Positions 27,028-34,857 of a stretch of DNA of 64,000 nucleotides are shown here, one piece after another. The notes beneath the pieces are model-generated. The model had not been told where the DNA came from. It saw nothing but the letters and a program-made list of their open reading frames with translations, and did not search any database. Each line of letters starts with the position of its first letter. The stretch's first letter is position 1. Origin of the DNA: an uncultured Bacteroidales bacterium (GTDB lineage: Bacteria > Bacteroidota > Bacteroidia > Bacteroidales > F082); NCBI GenBank assembly GCA_946408345.1, contig CAMJRR010000009.1:29803-93802 (forward strand), written 5' to 3'. The translations under genes were made by a program, and so were the position numbers.

Positions 27028-27792
27028 ATGGAAAAACAGATTGCTGATTTCAAGCTGGTTGAGAAGCAGGACTATGGCCGGTCGGTACTGATGCGACTTC
27101 AGACAGACCAGACATTGCCAGAGATTGCGCCTGGACAATTTGTGCAGGTGCGTGTCGAAGGCTCGCCAAGCACTTACCTGCGTCGTCCTATTTCCATCCA
27201 TGACGTGGATTTCAAACAGAATGAAATCACTCTGTTGATTCAACTAGTGGGTGAGGGGACGAGACATTTGGCAGCAGCCAAGAAAGATGATATTGTTAAT
27301 ATGGTGTTACCGCTTGGCAAAGGCTTCTCGTTTCCCGAAATAGGGGAGAGGTGTCTCCTCGTCGGTGGCGGCATTGGCATCGCTCCGTTGTATTATTTCG
27401 CCAAGGTGTTGGTCGAGAAAGGGATTCGCCCCACTTTGCTTTTGGGCGGAAAATCAGCATCGGATTTGCTTCGTTTGGCTGATTACCAGCAATTTGGCAA
27501 GACCTTCGTGACCACAGAAGACGGCTCAATGGGCGAGAAAGGCTTCGTGACGCAACATTCTTTGTGGCAACAGCAAAGTTTTGACAAGATATACGTCTGT
27601 GGACCGAAACCTATGATGAAGGCCGTGGCGAAACTGGCCGCCGATAAGGATGTCTGGTGCGAAGTATCGCTCGAAAATCTTATGGCTTGTGGCTTGGGTG
27701 CCTGCCTCTGCTGCGTGGAGGACACCGTCGACGGCCACGTGTGCGTCTGCAAGGAAGGACCGGTATTTAACACAAGGAGATTGAAATGGTGA
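27028..27792 (+). CDS. pyrK: Dihydroorotate dehydrogenase B, electron-transfer subunit
   Basis: A 254-residue FAD/2Fe-2S protein that passes electrons from the catalytic PyrD subunit to NAD+ in pyrimidine synthesis. The ferredoxin-reductase-like FAD domain has [11 protein letters not shown] and GEGTRHLA, the NAD domain [13 protein letters not shown] and VCGPKPMM, and the C-terminal cluster Cys pattern CGLGACLCC with a further CVC. It overlaps pyrD by 7 bp, as usual for this pair. Confidence 0.95.
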   Translation: MEKQIADFKLVEKQDYGRSVLMRLQTDQTLPEIAPGQFVQVRVEGSPSTYLRRPISIHDVDFKQNEITLLIQLVGEGTRHLAAAKKDDIVNMVLPLGKGFSFPEIGERCLLVGGGIGIAPLYYFAKVLVEKGIRPTLLLGGKSASDLLRLADYQQFGKTFVTTEDGSMGEKGFVTQHSLWQQQSFDKIYVCGPKPMMKAVAKLAADKDVWCEVSLENLMACGLGACLCCVEDTVDGHVCVCKEGPVFNTRRLKW

Positions 27793-28700
27793 ACATGACG
27801 ATAGATTTGGGTCGCGGCTTGGTGCTGCGCAACCCTGTGATGACGGCTTCGGGTACCTTCGGCTACGGCGAGGAATACACCGATTTCGTGGACTTGTCGC
27901 AATTGGGCGGAATCATTGTAAAGGGTACGACTTTGCATCCGCGCGAGGGCAATCCCTATCCTCGTATGGCAGAAACTGCCTCGGGGATGTTGAACTGTGT
28001 CGGACTGCAAAACAAAGGTGTACAATACTTTATCGACACGATTTATCCCCGTATCAAGGACTTTGACACTAATGTGTTGCTCAATCTCTCGGGCTCCACT
28101 TTGGAGGACTATGTGAAAGGTGCCGAGATGGTGGATGCCTTGGACAAGATTCCTGCCATCGAGCTGAATGTGTCATGCCCCAATGTGAAGCAAGGCGGCA
28201 TGGCCTTTGGTGTGACCACCACAGGCATCTCGCAGGTCGTTTCCGAGGTGCGCAAAGTATATCACAAACATTTGATGGTCAAGTTGTCGCCGAATGTGAC
28301 CAATATCGCTGAGATTGCTTTGGCAGTCGAGGCTTCGGGTGCTGACTCAGTGTCGCTCATCAACACCTTGATGGGTATGGCCATTGACGCGGAGAAGCGC
28401 AAACCGAAATTGTCAGTCATTACGGGTGGTTTGTCAGGTGCTTGCGTTAAGCCTGTGGCTTTGCGGATGGTGTGGCAGGTGGCCAAGGCGGTGAAGATTC
28501 CCGTAGTGGGTCTGGGCGGCATTTCCAATGCCACCGATGCCGTGGAATTTATGCTTGTCGGAGCCTCCGCCATCGAAATCGGCACGGCCAATTTCATCGA
28601 TCCAGCGATTTCGGCAAAGGTCGCTTGGGGAATTAACGAGTATTGCGAAAGGCACGGCTTCCAAAAGGCTACGGATTTGATAGGGGCTTTGGAGTGTTGA
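27786..28700 (+). CDS. pyrD: Dihydroorotate dehydrogenase B, catalytic subunit
   Basis: A 304-residue FMN TIM barrel, class 1B. It oxidises dihydroorotate to orotate with PyrK as electron acceptor. Diagnostic stretches are [38 protein letters not shown], the active-site Cys in [25 protein letters not shown] and [15 protein letters not shown]. Its 3' end overlaps the convergent gene at 28669-29256 by 32 bp. Confidence 0.96.
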   Translation: MVNMTIDLGRGLVLRNPVMTASGTFGYGEEYTDFVDLSQLGGIIVKGTTLHPREGNPYPRMAETASGMLNCVGLQNKGVQYFIDTIYPRIKDFDTNVLLNLSGSTLEDYVKGAEMVDALDKIPAIELNVSCPNVKQGGMAFGVTTTGISQVVSEVRKVYHKHLMVKLSPNVTNIAEIALAVEASGADSVSLINTLMGMAIDAEKRKPKLSVITGGLSGACVKPVALRMVWQVAKAVKIPVVGLGGISNATDAVEFMLVGASAIEIGTANFIDPAISAKVAWGINEYCERHGFQKATDLIGALEC

Positions 28701-29256
28701 TTCCCAATTCACACAGCCCATCCTTGTTGCCCACCACAAAGGCCACAGGCGGATTACTGCCTTGCATAAGGTCGTTCAGATACAATGGTTCGCCAAGGAT
28801 GAAAAGCCCGCAGCGGAAGGTGTTGCCTGCTTTCAGCTTTGAGTTTTCAGACTGTTCCACGATGAACTGATAATCACCAAGGTAACGGAAAACGCAGCGA
28901 CGGTTGGGTTTCCATGATACGGAGACAAGGTCACCAACCTTCAAGTCTTCCGTCTTGATGTGTTGTTTGGTCACGCGATCCGATCCGTTGTCTTGGCCGA
29001 TATGTTCCAGAAAACCGTCCCAATCTTGAAAGCCCAAGAATTTTGAGAGGATTTCAAGCGTGCTGTTGCGGGTGGTGTCGGGACCATCGACATAGCCCCA
29101 AAGGCGTTTCAGCGTGGAGGTACTGATGTTCTCATGTGTGCGTTCCCAAATGGCACCACTGAGAAAAGTGAAATCGTTCGATGTCTTCATCTTGCGGCCT
29201 ACACTTTCTTCGATTTGCTGCTTGAGCTCGGAGATCTCTGGACTGGTTTTCTGCAT
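28669..29256 (-). CDS. Helix-turn-helix-like regulator-type protein
   Basis: A 195-residue protein starting [17 protein letters not shown] (ATG 29254-29256). The N-terminal ~90 residues have the pattern [26 protein letters not shown] followed by [18 protein letters not shown]. This recurs in many Bacteroidota proteins and looks like a small DNA-binding fold. The C-terminal half is a beta domain with [23 protein letters not shown] and [17 protein letters not shown]. It is divergent from the kinase gene with 112 bp between, so it may read or control that promoter. I do not recognise a characterised member. Confidence 0.6.
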   Translation of the reverse strand: MQKTSPEISELKQQIEESVGRKMKTSNDFTFLSGAIWERTHENISTSTLKRLWGYVDGPDTTRNSTLEILSKFLGFQDWDGFLEHIGQDNGSDRVTKQHIKTEDLKVGDLVSVSWKPNRRCVFRYLGDYQFIVEQSENSKLKAGNTFRCGLFILGEPLYLNDLMQGSNPPVAFVVGNKDGLCELGINTPKPLSNP

Positions 29257-29320
29257 GGCGATTCGTTTTGCATGCAAAAATGCGACTTCTTTCCGAAATA
29301 GTGAAATTCTTTTTGGTTCA

Positions 29321-29353
29321 TTTGGTGATAGAATTGTAGATTCCGTAATTTTG
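29321..29353 (+). promoter_or_regulatory. Promoter of the kinase gene
   Basis: TTTG (29321-29324), 21 bases, TAATTTTG (29346-29353), 15 bases before the ATG at 29369. This excludes starts further upstream, inside the divergent gene. Confidence 0.72.
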
Positions 29354-29368
29354 CCGAAAATTGTGGTT

Positions 29369-30529
29369 ATGGACGACAGCAGCACATCGGGAATCATAGA
29401 TGGTAGTTTCATCACTGAGATGGAGGCCTTGACGGTCTACGAGTCCTCGTCGTCGCGTGGTTTCAACCAAGTGGTGAAGGTGCGGCGACAAGGCAAGTGG
29501 TTCATCCTGAAAGGCTTGAAACCAGAATACCGCGACCAACAGGCCTATATCGAGTTGCTGAAAAAAGAGTTTGAGTTAGGCACCCAACTCGATCATCCCA
29601 ATATCGTGAAGATACTTGCCAAGGAGATGAACCCTGAGGTTGGGCCTTGCATCGTGATGGAGTATGTGGATGGCGTGACTTTGGATGAGTTCCTTGCTAC
29701 AAAACCCTCAGTAGCAGTCCGTAAAAAGGTGGTGGAGCAGTTGGTGGACGCCCTTGTGTACATCCATGGCAAGCAGATTATCCACCGTGACTTGAAGCCG
29801 AGCAATGTTTTGGTTACCCGAAACGGCAACAACGTGAAAATCATTGACTTCGGCCTTTCCGATGCCGATGACTATGCCGTGTTGAAGCAACCTGCGGGAA
29901 CATTGAAATATATGGCACCCGAGCAAAAAGAGTCTGGCTTGAAGATTGACGGTCGCGTCGATATCTATACCTTCGGTTTGCTATTGAAGGAAATCTTTCC
30001 GCGTCGTTACCAACTTATAGCAACCAAGTGCAGCCGTCCCGATCGTAATCGTCGTTATGCCAATGCCGAGGCCGTGAAAAAGGCTTTCGAACGGCATTCA
30101 CGTTGGCTTTGGGTGCTTCCGATACTCATAGGTGTGGCGTTGGCGGTAATACCTTCGCTGTTTTTGAAACCCAAGGAGATTGTCAGGACAGAGGTGCAGC
30201 ATGTGATTGACACCATCATTGTGGAACGCAATCCCAATGGCTATTCTGACGCTTTTATGGCGTTGCTCGACAGGGCTGAATTTATCATTGATAGCATGTA
30301 TCAGCCGGTCATTGATGACATTCAAAATGGCAAACCCGCAGCCGATGTGAGCGTGAATCTGACAGAACGAATGAAGATATGCAGGTCGCTGTTGATGGAC
30401 ATGCAATCGCCTTTGTTGGACGACCCAAGGAGCAATGAAGAGTTCCGCTCTGCCTGGGAGCATTTGCATAGTGACAAATACAATGAGGTGGCTTTCCGGC
30501 TATATGATGCCATCAATCCTGGGAAATAG
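29369..30529 (+). CDS. Hanks-type Ser/Thr protein kinase with C-terminal membrane anchor
   Basis: A 386-residue kinase starting M-D-D-S-S-T. The glycine loop is degenerate (SSSRGFNQVVKV). The catalytic Lys is in FILKGL, the HRD motif is HRDLKPSN, the DFG motif is KIIDFGLSD, and GTLKYMAPEQ gives the APE motif, so it should be active. After about residue 245 comes one membrane helix (WLWVLPILIGVALAVIPSLFL), then a ~120-residue tail that would lie outside the cytoplasm. It is followed by lipoprotein and membrane genes in the same direction (30653-32551), possible partners or targets. The ligand of the outer tail is unknown. Confidence 0.88.
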   Translation: MDDSSTSGIIDGSFITEMEALTVYESSSSRGFNQVVKVRRQGKWFILKGLKPEYRDQQAYIELLKKEFELGTQLDHPNIVKILAKEMNPEVGPCIVMEYVDGVTLDEFLATKPSVAVRKKVVEQLVDALVYIHGKQIIHRDLKPSNVLVTRNGNNVKIIDFGLSDADDYAVLKQPAGTLKYMAPEQKESGLKIDGRVDIYTFGLLLKEIFPRRYQLIATKCSRPDRNRRYANAEAVKKAFERHSRWLWVLPILIGVALAVIPSLFLKPKEIVRTEVQHVIDTIIVERNPNGYSDAFMALLDRAEFIIDSMYQPVIDDIQNGKPAADVSVNLTERMKICRSLLMDMQSPLLDDPRSNEEFRSAWEHLHSDKYNEVAFRLYDAINPGK

Positions 30530-30543
30530 AGGGCGGGCGAAGT

Positions 30544-30578
30544 GAACCAACATGAACCAGACTGATTCCGTTTTTATT
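30544..30578 (+). repeat. 35-bp repeat with core GAACCAACATGAACC, copy 1
   Basis: GAACCAACATGAACC continuing to ACTGATTCCG and TTTTTATT. A second, ~75% similar copy is at 34256-34290 and a core-only copy is at 34730-34744. Two of the three lie 110-130 bases before lipoprotein genes of the same family. Confidence 0.5.
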
Positions 30579-30620
30579 ATCTTATTTTGCAGCCGTAAAC
30601 ATTCTATTAAACGTTTAAAG

Positions 30621-30647
30621 GTTGCGCCCGACACGGAATTAGGGATT
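30621..30647 (+). promoter_or_regulatory. Conserved 27-base leader before lipoprotein-family gene, copy 1
   Basis: GTTGCGCCCGACACGG followed by AATTAGGGATT, starting 32 bases before the ATG at 30653. The same element stands 33 and 32 bases before the ATGs at 31769 and 34858. CCC and GGG could pair as a small hairpin in the mRNA. Confidence 0.7.
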
Positions 30648-30652
30648 AGAAA

Positions 30653-31003
30653 ATGAAAAAAAGAATTATTACCGCTGCTGTTATGGCTTTCCTTATGGGA
30701 GGCTTCTGCTTCACTGCTTCGGCCAATGTGGTTCCTGCCAAAAACGCCACTGAAATCGTCGCCGGAGACAACATCGACAAACTCCTTGACGAGTACGAGA
30801 AGTATGTTGACCAGTACCTTAAAGTGTACAAGAAGGCCATGCAGGGCGACCTGTCTGCCATGAACGAATATGTGAAACTTGCCGAGAAGGCTCAGAAACT
30901 TGCCGATAAGCTGGAAAAAACCGAAGATGAGATGTCGGCATCCCAGTTGAAACGCTATGCCAAAATCACCGAGAAGATGATGAAAACTCTGTCAGATAAC
31001 TAA
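30653..31003 (+). CDS. Small exported protein consisting of the shared helical module
   Basis: A 116-residue protein with a signal peptide (AFLMGGFCFTASA) and then essentially one module, IDKLLDEYEKYVDQYLKVYKKA, with LSAMNEYVKLAEKA and MSASQLKRYAKITEKMM. The same module forms the C-terminus of the proteins at 31769-32551 and 34858-35754. I believe it corresponds to the DUF6591 family, from memory. It is two- or three-helical and charged. It lies 120 bp after the kinase gene and has the conserved leader. A periplasmic role, perhaps sensing or binding with the kinase tail, is speculation. Confidence 0.75.
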   Translation: MKKRIITAAVMAFLMGGFCFTASANVVPAKNATEIVAGDNIDKLLDEYEKYVDQYLKVYKKAMQGDLSAMNEYVKLAEKAQKLADKLEKTEDEMSASQLKRYAKITEKMMKTLSDN

Positions 31004-31029
31004 TTGTGCCATCAAGAAAAAGTAGCGTT

Positions 31030-31368
31030 ATGGAAAACCAACCTTTGACCACCAATCAGCAACTCGAAAAACTGCCCAATGCCACGGCAGTGCTTATTAT
31101 GGGCATTTGTTCACTCGTCTTTGGCTGCCTTCTTGTCGGATTAGTTTGCGGCATTGTTGGCTTGGCATTGTCAAAGAAGCCCATGCAGATGTACTTTCAG
31201 AACCCGCAGAAATACATAAACTACGGTGCCTTGAATGCAGGCCGCATCATGTCGATAATCGGAGTGATTTTTGGCGCCATCTCACTCGTTTGGTTTATTG
31301 TCGCCACCTTGATTTTGGGTGAGTCGTTCCTCTTTTTCGATTGGTTCGAGGACCTGCTTGACTTCTGA
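31030..31368 (+). CDS. Two-segment membrane protein (DUF4190/CCC-motif type)
   Basis: A 112-residue protein. A polar N-terminus (MENQPLTTNQQLEKLPN) is followed by a hydrophobic pair around ATAVLIMGICSLVFGCLLVGLVCGIVGLAL, then LSKKPMQMYFQNPQKY and a second membrane segment (IMSIIGVIFGAISLVWFIVATLIL). This layout is common in small Bacteroidota membrane proteins next to DUF2752 genes. It is 27 bp after the module protein and 13 bp before the DUF2752 gene, so the three are likely one transcript. Function unknown. Confidence 0.75.
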   Translation: MENQPLTTNQQLEKLPNATAVLIMGICSLVFGCLLVGLVCGIVGLALSKKPMQMYFQNPQKYINYGALNAGRIMSIIGVIFGAISLVWFIVATLILGESFLFFDWFEDLLDF

Positions 31369-31381
31369 TTTAGCGTGCATT

Positions 31382-31687
31382 ATGACAGGCCCGACGGTTA
31401 TCATGCGATGGACAACGACACGCCTTTTGCCCTGCTTCTACAAGCAGTTGTTTGGGATTGCATGTCCTCTTTGCGGGGGCCAAAGGTCTGTCATGTTGCT
31501 ATGTGAAGGCCGGTTTTGGGACAGCATGAAGATGTTCCCGCCCTTGTTGCCATTGGCGATAACCTTGCTCATGGTCTGTCTTTGGAGGCTTTTTGGGACT
31601 CCTGGCAAGAAGGCGGTTGTGATTGCGCTAATCATAGATGCAGTTATGCTTATATTCAATATGGTGTATCAAAACGTGGTCGATTGA
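31382..31687 (+). CDS. DUF2752 membrane protein
   Basis: A 101-residue membrane protein with the DUF2752 signature FGIACPLCGGQRSVMLL, a CPxCGxxR motif at a membrane boundary, then a hydrophobic stretch and a final membrane helix (VVIALIIDAVMLIFNMVY). I take the ATG at 31382, after the preceding stop. It commonly accompanies CCC-motif/DUF4190 proteins, as here. Molecular role unknown. Confidence 0.8.
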   Translation: MTGPTVIMRWTTTRLLPCFYKQLFGIACPLCGGQRSVMLLCEGRFWDSMKMFPPLLPLAITLLMVCLWRLFGTPGKKAVVIALIIDAVMLIFNMVYQNVVD

Positions 31688-31735
31688 ACCAAGTGACATT
31701 TGATTTGAAAATAACAATTAAATAAAAACCAAGAA

Positions 31736-31762
31736 GTTGCGCCCGACACGGAATTAGGGATT
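31736..31762 (+). promoter_or_regulatory. Conserved 27-base leader, copy 2
   Basis: Same element as at 30621-30647 with identical CCCGACACGGAATTAGGGATT-type sequence, 33 bases before the ATG at 31769. Confidence 0.7.
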
Positions 31763-31768
31763 TGAAAA

Positions 31769-32551
31769 ATGAAAAGAACAAATGTTTTTGGAATTGCAGT
31801 CATATTGTTGGCCTTGCTTTCTTTTGCATCGTGCAACAAAGAGAAAGAGTTGACTAAAATGATTTCTGCCGACAGGGTGGAATTGACGGGGGACAACAGC
31901 AATCTCTTTGAGATAGATGCTGATTCCGTAATGGTAAAGCTAATACCTGTCGGGGTTAACGGCGATGAATGGGAGGTCAGAACCATTTTGCCTATGAGCA
32001 ACACCACTCCTTGGAGCAAGATTCCGGGTAGCGATCAGAATCAGGCTAGTTTTATCTATGGAGTGTCACTTTATCCGAAGTACCTTGACGGAAATGATTC
32101 CGAACTTGACCTTAGTGTTGAAATGGATAGTCAAGACCTTGTAAGTCTTTTAAAATCGGAAGAGTTCATTACGAAAGAGATTCCGATTAAGGAGTATAGC
32201 TATGGCAATAAGTCATATAAGAAACAAAAGGCTTATTTTGACATGATTGACGGTGTCAAGGCGCAAATAGAATTGTCGTGGGCCCATAATTCATCCAGCT
32301 CAAGTTATGGCTCTTCCACAAATAGCAACTGGGACAAACTTTTGGATGAATATGAAAAATGCGTTAATGAATGCGTAAAACTTTTGAAGAAAGAGGACAA
32401 TGGAGAATGGGTGTCTGAAGATAAGATTGATAAATTGCTTGATAAAGCCGACGCACTTGAGAAGAAACTTGACAAAGGGCTTGAGAAAATGACGGATGCC
32501 CAATACAAGCGTTACTCGAAGCTTGATGACAAGTTGACGAATGCGTTATAA
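31769..32551 (+). CDS. Lipoprotein with C-terminal helical module
   Basis: A 260-residue lipoprotein (signal ending LSFASCNKE). The N-terminal ~150 residues are a beta domain of unknown type. A serine-rich linker (NSSSSSYGSSTNS) leads to the shared module NWDKLLDEYEKCVNECVKLLKK, ending MTDAQYKRYSKLDDKLTNAL. The N-terminal domain is distinct from that of the paralogue at 34858. A terminator follows at 32582-32616, so the transcript from the kinase region ends here. No known function. Confidence 0.75.
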   Translation: MKRTNVFGIAVILLALLSFASCNKEKELTKMISADRVELTGDNSNLFEIDADSVMVKLIPVGVNGDEWEVRTILPMSNTTPWSKIPGSDQNQASFIYGVSLYPKYLDGNDSELDLSVEMDSQDLVSLLKSEEFITKEIPIKEYSYGNKSYKKQKAYFDMIDGVKAQIELSWAHNSSSSSYGSSTNSNWDKLLDEYEKCVNECVKLLKKEDNGEWVSEDKIDKLLDKADALEKKLDKGLEKMTDAQYKRYSKLDDKLTNAL

Positions 32552-32581
32552 GTCTGATAATTATTTTCTTAAAAAAGTAAA

Positions 32582-32616
32582 GCCGAGATGCGTGATGATA
32601 ATGTGTCTCGGCATTT
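32582..32616 (+). terminator. Terminator after the lipoprotein gene
   Basis: GCCGAGA (32582-32588) and TCTCGGC (32606-32612) with a 17-base loop, followed by ATTTTATT. Confidence 0.65.
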
Positions 32617-32765
32617 TATTGCATGATAATCGGGTGAAAAAGTAGAAAAACAATGAAAAAAACACTTTTTCCAATTTTAGAAAGAGGATGGAAGGTTTCC
32701 TCAAACGGTTCCGTATGGAAAAAGGCGGTGCTACTTTTTTGCATAAAAAGAAAGGAAAACGAGAC

Positions 32766-34118
32766 CTATAACAATGGGGCCATGTAAATAGGTAGGTAGG
32801 TGATGTTGTTCTCGATTTTTAGGTCTGAGGTGTGGATGACGGTAGGAGTGGTTAAATGCTCCGAGAACTTTCTCATGGCTTTGTTTAGTGACGACAATGT
32901 GTAGTTTTTGCCACTCTTGACTTCGATGGGACGGATATTGTGGCGACAGGTCACTTTATCCTTTTGAAGCAGAAAATCAATTTCCATCCTGTCTTCTGCG
33001 TTTTCTGACGAGTTGCTGAAAAAATAAAGGTTGTGTCCGCTTGAGGTGAGCATCTGGGCCACCATGTTTTCCATGAACATGCCTTCATTTACTTCTAGTT
33101 TCTCGAGCAGTAGTTTGCTGTAGATGTCGGATGAGACGATGCCTCGCTCATCGAATGTATGGCTGATGAGCAGTCCGGTATCATTCATATAACATTTCAG
33201 GGTGGTACGCTCCTCGTTCAGTTTCAACCCAATGTTTGGTTCAGTTGAATTATAGCAAATGTTGACAATTCTTGCATCTTTCAGCCAAAAGAATGCATCA
33301 TCCCAATCGCGATATTTGGCGCCAGGTTTCAAGGCCGAAAGCCGGAATTTCTTCTTGTGCTTCGATAGTTGTGAAGGTATTTGGTCGAAAATGCTTGCCA
33401 CTTTATCGGCTTGGTCGCCAGCATAATTGAAGATGTCGTTGCGATAGATGGACAATATGTCTCGTTTTGCTTCGTCAACGGCATCGAAATCTTTTGTTTC
33501 TATGTACTTTTTGACGGCCTGGGGCATGCCTCCAACAATCATATACTTACGGAACGCATTCATGGCTTGCCTATGAAAAACTTGCCCCATTGGTTTGTGA
33601 TCCTCATACATCTTTCGAATCAAGTCCATAAGTGTCTCGTTACCAGTTGCCCAAAGGAATTCCTCGAAATCCATCGGATACATTTTCAGGCTGCGTTCTT
33701 CAGAGGGCAGCACGATGCCCTCCGTGTTTTTCTTGATGCTGACCAACGAGCCTGTCTCGATGTAATCATATCTGCCGTCAGCCACTAGGAACTTGATGGC
33801 AGCCCGGGCTCTTTTGCAGAGTTGTATTTCATCAAGGATAATCAAGGAACGGCGTTCGTGAAGTTTGACGTGGTAATGTTGGCTCAGATAAAGAAACAAC
33901 GTGTCGAGGTCTTCCAGATAGAGGTCGAACCATTCGTGCACCATCTGTGGAGCCTTGTTGAAGTCGACAAGCAGATACGAGTCATATTCATTACGGCCAA
34001 ACTCCTCTACTATATAGCTTTTCCCGATACGACGGGCTCCCTCTATGAGTAGCGCCACTTCTCCTTGTCGCTGTTCCTTCCATTCAATAAGTTGCTGATA
34101 TATCTTACGTTTCATCAT
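32766..34118 (-). CDS. AAA ATPase B (AAA_14 with DUF4143-like C-terminus)
   Basis: A 450-residue ATPase. Walker A is GARRIGKS at about residues 27-34, Walker B is SLIILDEIQ, then the sensor-like IETGSLVSI. MYPMDFEEFLWA and the C-terminal nuclease-like DFLLQKD...RPIEVKSGKNY, with D and E-x-K, follow. The true start is at or next to the double ATG at 34113-34118. A longer open frame upstream merely translates a promoter repeat into the peptide KISKRCIFAAS over and over. This subtype differs from A and E. It is preceded by a four-unit array with -7 boxes. It stands alone between the lipoprotein terminator and an RNA gene. Its role is not established. Confidence 0.83.
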   Translation of the reverse strand: MMKRKIYQQLIEWKEQRQGEVALLIEGARRIGKSYIVEEFGRNEYDSYLLVDFNKAPQMVHEWFDLYLEDLDTLFLYLSQHYHVKLHERRSLIILDEIQLCKRARAAIKFLVADGRYDYIETGSLVSIKKNTEGIVLPSEERSLKMYPMDFEEFLWATGNETLMDLIRKMYEDHKPMGQVFHRQAMNAFRKYMIVGGMPQAVKKYIETKDFDAVDEAKRDILSIYRNDIFNYAGDQADKVASIFDQIPSQLSKHKKKFRLSALKPGAKYRDWDDAFFWLKDARIVNICYNSTEPNIGLKLNEERTTLKCYMNDTGLLISHTFDERGIVSSDIYSKLLLEKLEVNEGMFMENMVAQMLTSSGHNLYFFSNSSENAEDRMEIDFLLQKDKVTCRHNIRPIEVKSGKNYTLSSLNKAMRKFSEHLTTPTVIHTSDLKIENNITYLPIYMAPLL

Positions 34119-34124
34119 TATAAA

Positions 34125-34256
34125 ACACCTTTTTGAGATTTTTGACACTGCAAATATACACCTTTTTGAGATTTTTGATGCTGCAAATATACACCTTTTT
34201 GAGATTTTTGATGCTGCAAATATACACCTTTTTGAGATTTTTTTTCTGCATATATG
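34125..34256 (-). repeat. 33-bp tandem array, 4 units, each full unit with a -7 box
   Basis: Units start at 34125, 34158, 34191 and 34224. On the minus strand the unit contains GGTGTATATTTGCAGC followed by ATCAAAAATCTCAAAAA. TATATTTG in the first three is a perfect TAnnTTTG -7 box; the fourth is diverged. Three full promoters 33 bp apart drive the ATPase gene, or a protein binds the units, or both. Confidence 0.85.
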
Positions 34257-34290
34257 AACTAACATAATCCCAACTGATTCCGATTTTATT
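34256..34290 (+). repeat. 35-bp repeat, copy 2
   Basis: GAACTAACATAATCC, then ACTGATTCCGATTTTATT, similar to 30544-30578. It directly follows the 33-bp array. Confidence 0.5.
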
Positions 34291-34437
34291 GCCTCAAAAG
34301 CTCTCCAGCCATGGCATTTAGGGCATCTGTGTTAGTGGATTTCAAGTATATAACACATTTTGAGCGAATTAAGCAAATAATTATACATTTTTCTGAACGA
34401 ATAATACCATCCTTTGCCGCAAAATCCTCAATTTTCT

Positions 34438-34467
34438 TTTGCTTTTTCCAAAAATTCCCTAATTTTG
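34438..34467 (+). promoter_or_regulatory. Promoter of the structured RNA
   Basis: TTTG (34438-34441), 18 bases, TAATTTTG (34460-34467). No open reading frame with coding character follows; a long hairpin does. Confidence 0.65.
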
Positions 34468-34472
34468 GAGCG

Positions 34473-34705
34473 TAAAACTAAAAGAAAAGCCTATGGAATA
34501 ACCCGCCGCAAGGCGCAATAAGAAGCGATATAGTTCATATAATCAGACGATTAGCAATATTCTGTCTTATCGAAAGTTTGGCGATTGGAGATTAGGAATG
34601 CGAATAGGGCTAAAGTCACGCCATAAGCGTGTACTTTGACCATTCGATTCCTAGGGTATGCCAAACACCTCGATAAACGGATGCAAAAGTATCACGCTTT
34701 TTTTG
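34473..34705 (+). ncRNA. Probable structured RNA, rod-like (6S-like candidate)
   Basis: Downstream of a good promoter, the sequence folds by eye into one long rod. Outer AAGCG..ATA (about 34523) may pair with TAT..CGCTT before a T-run (34690-34704). TTATCGA (34567-34573) pairs with TCGATAA (34670-34676), and GTTTGGC (34576-34582) with GCCAAAC (34660-34666). Then comes an internal bubble of 12 and 8 bases. GGAAT, CGAAT, GG, AAAGT and CACGC pair in order with their complements around the loop CATAA (34622-34626). A separate hairpin CGCC-GCAA-GGCG with a GNRA loop lies at 34504-34515. A ~230-base rod with an internal bubble recalls 6S RNA, which mimics an open promoter. This assignment is tentative; the structure is the firm part. 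Confidence 0.6.
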
Positions 34706-34729
34706 TGCTGGCAAGTAATGGGGTGATAT

Positions 34730-34744
34730 GAACCAATATGAACC
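34730..34744 (+). repeat. Core repeat GAACCAATATGAACC, copy 3
   Basis: Matches the first 15 bases of the repeat at 30544. It lies 24 bases upstream of a TTTCTTTG promoter-like box (34768-34775) for the lipoprotein gene at 34858. Confidence 0.45.
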
Positions 34745-34825
34745 TTTAAAGATTGTGGGGAAGTGCGTTTCTTTGCAGTAGTAAAATGTAAGGTAAGATG
34801 AAGTATAATTGTAAACCAATAAACA

Positions 34826-34852
34826 GTTGCTCCCGACACAAAACTAGGGATT
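34826..34852 (+). promoter_or_regulatory. Conserved 27-base leader, copy 3
   Basis: GTTGCTCCCGACAC, four bases, then ACTAGGGATT, 32 bases before the ATG at 34858. It keeps CCCGACAC and TAGGGATT of the other two copies while the bases between vary. Confidence 0.68.
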
Positions 34853-34857
34853 GCATT

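Noticed and set aside
29114..29368. 85-residue N-terminal extension of the kinase
   Set aside because: It overlaps the divergent regulator-like gene and a clear promoter lies downstream of it.
32640..32765. Possible small gene or RNA between the lipoprotein terminator and ATPase B
   Set aside because: Only A- and T-rich sequence with no open frame, hairpin or promoter of note.
34125..34256. CRISPR array
   Set aside because: The 33-bp units are contiguous with no spacers, there are only four, and no cas gene is present. The same applies to 60982-61113.
34119..34265. N-terminal extension of ATPase B with KISKRCIFAAS repeats
   Set aside because: It is the translation of the 33-bp promoter repeats. 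They carry -7 boxes and lie upstream of a double ATG that begins the normal family sequence.
34616..34839. Overlapping minus-strand open frames in the gene-free region after ATPase B
   Set aside because: They cover half of the long hairpin and a promoter region, and the residues show no coding pattern.
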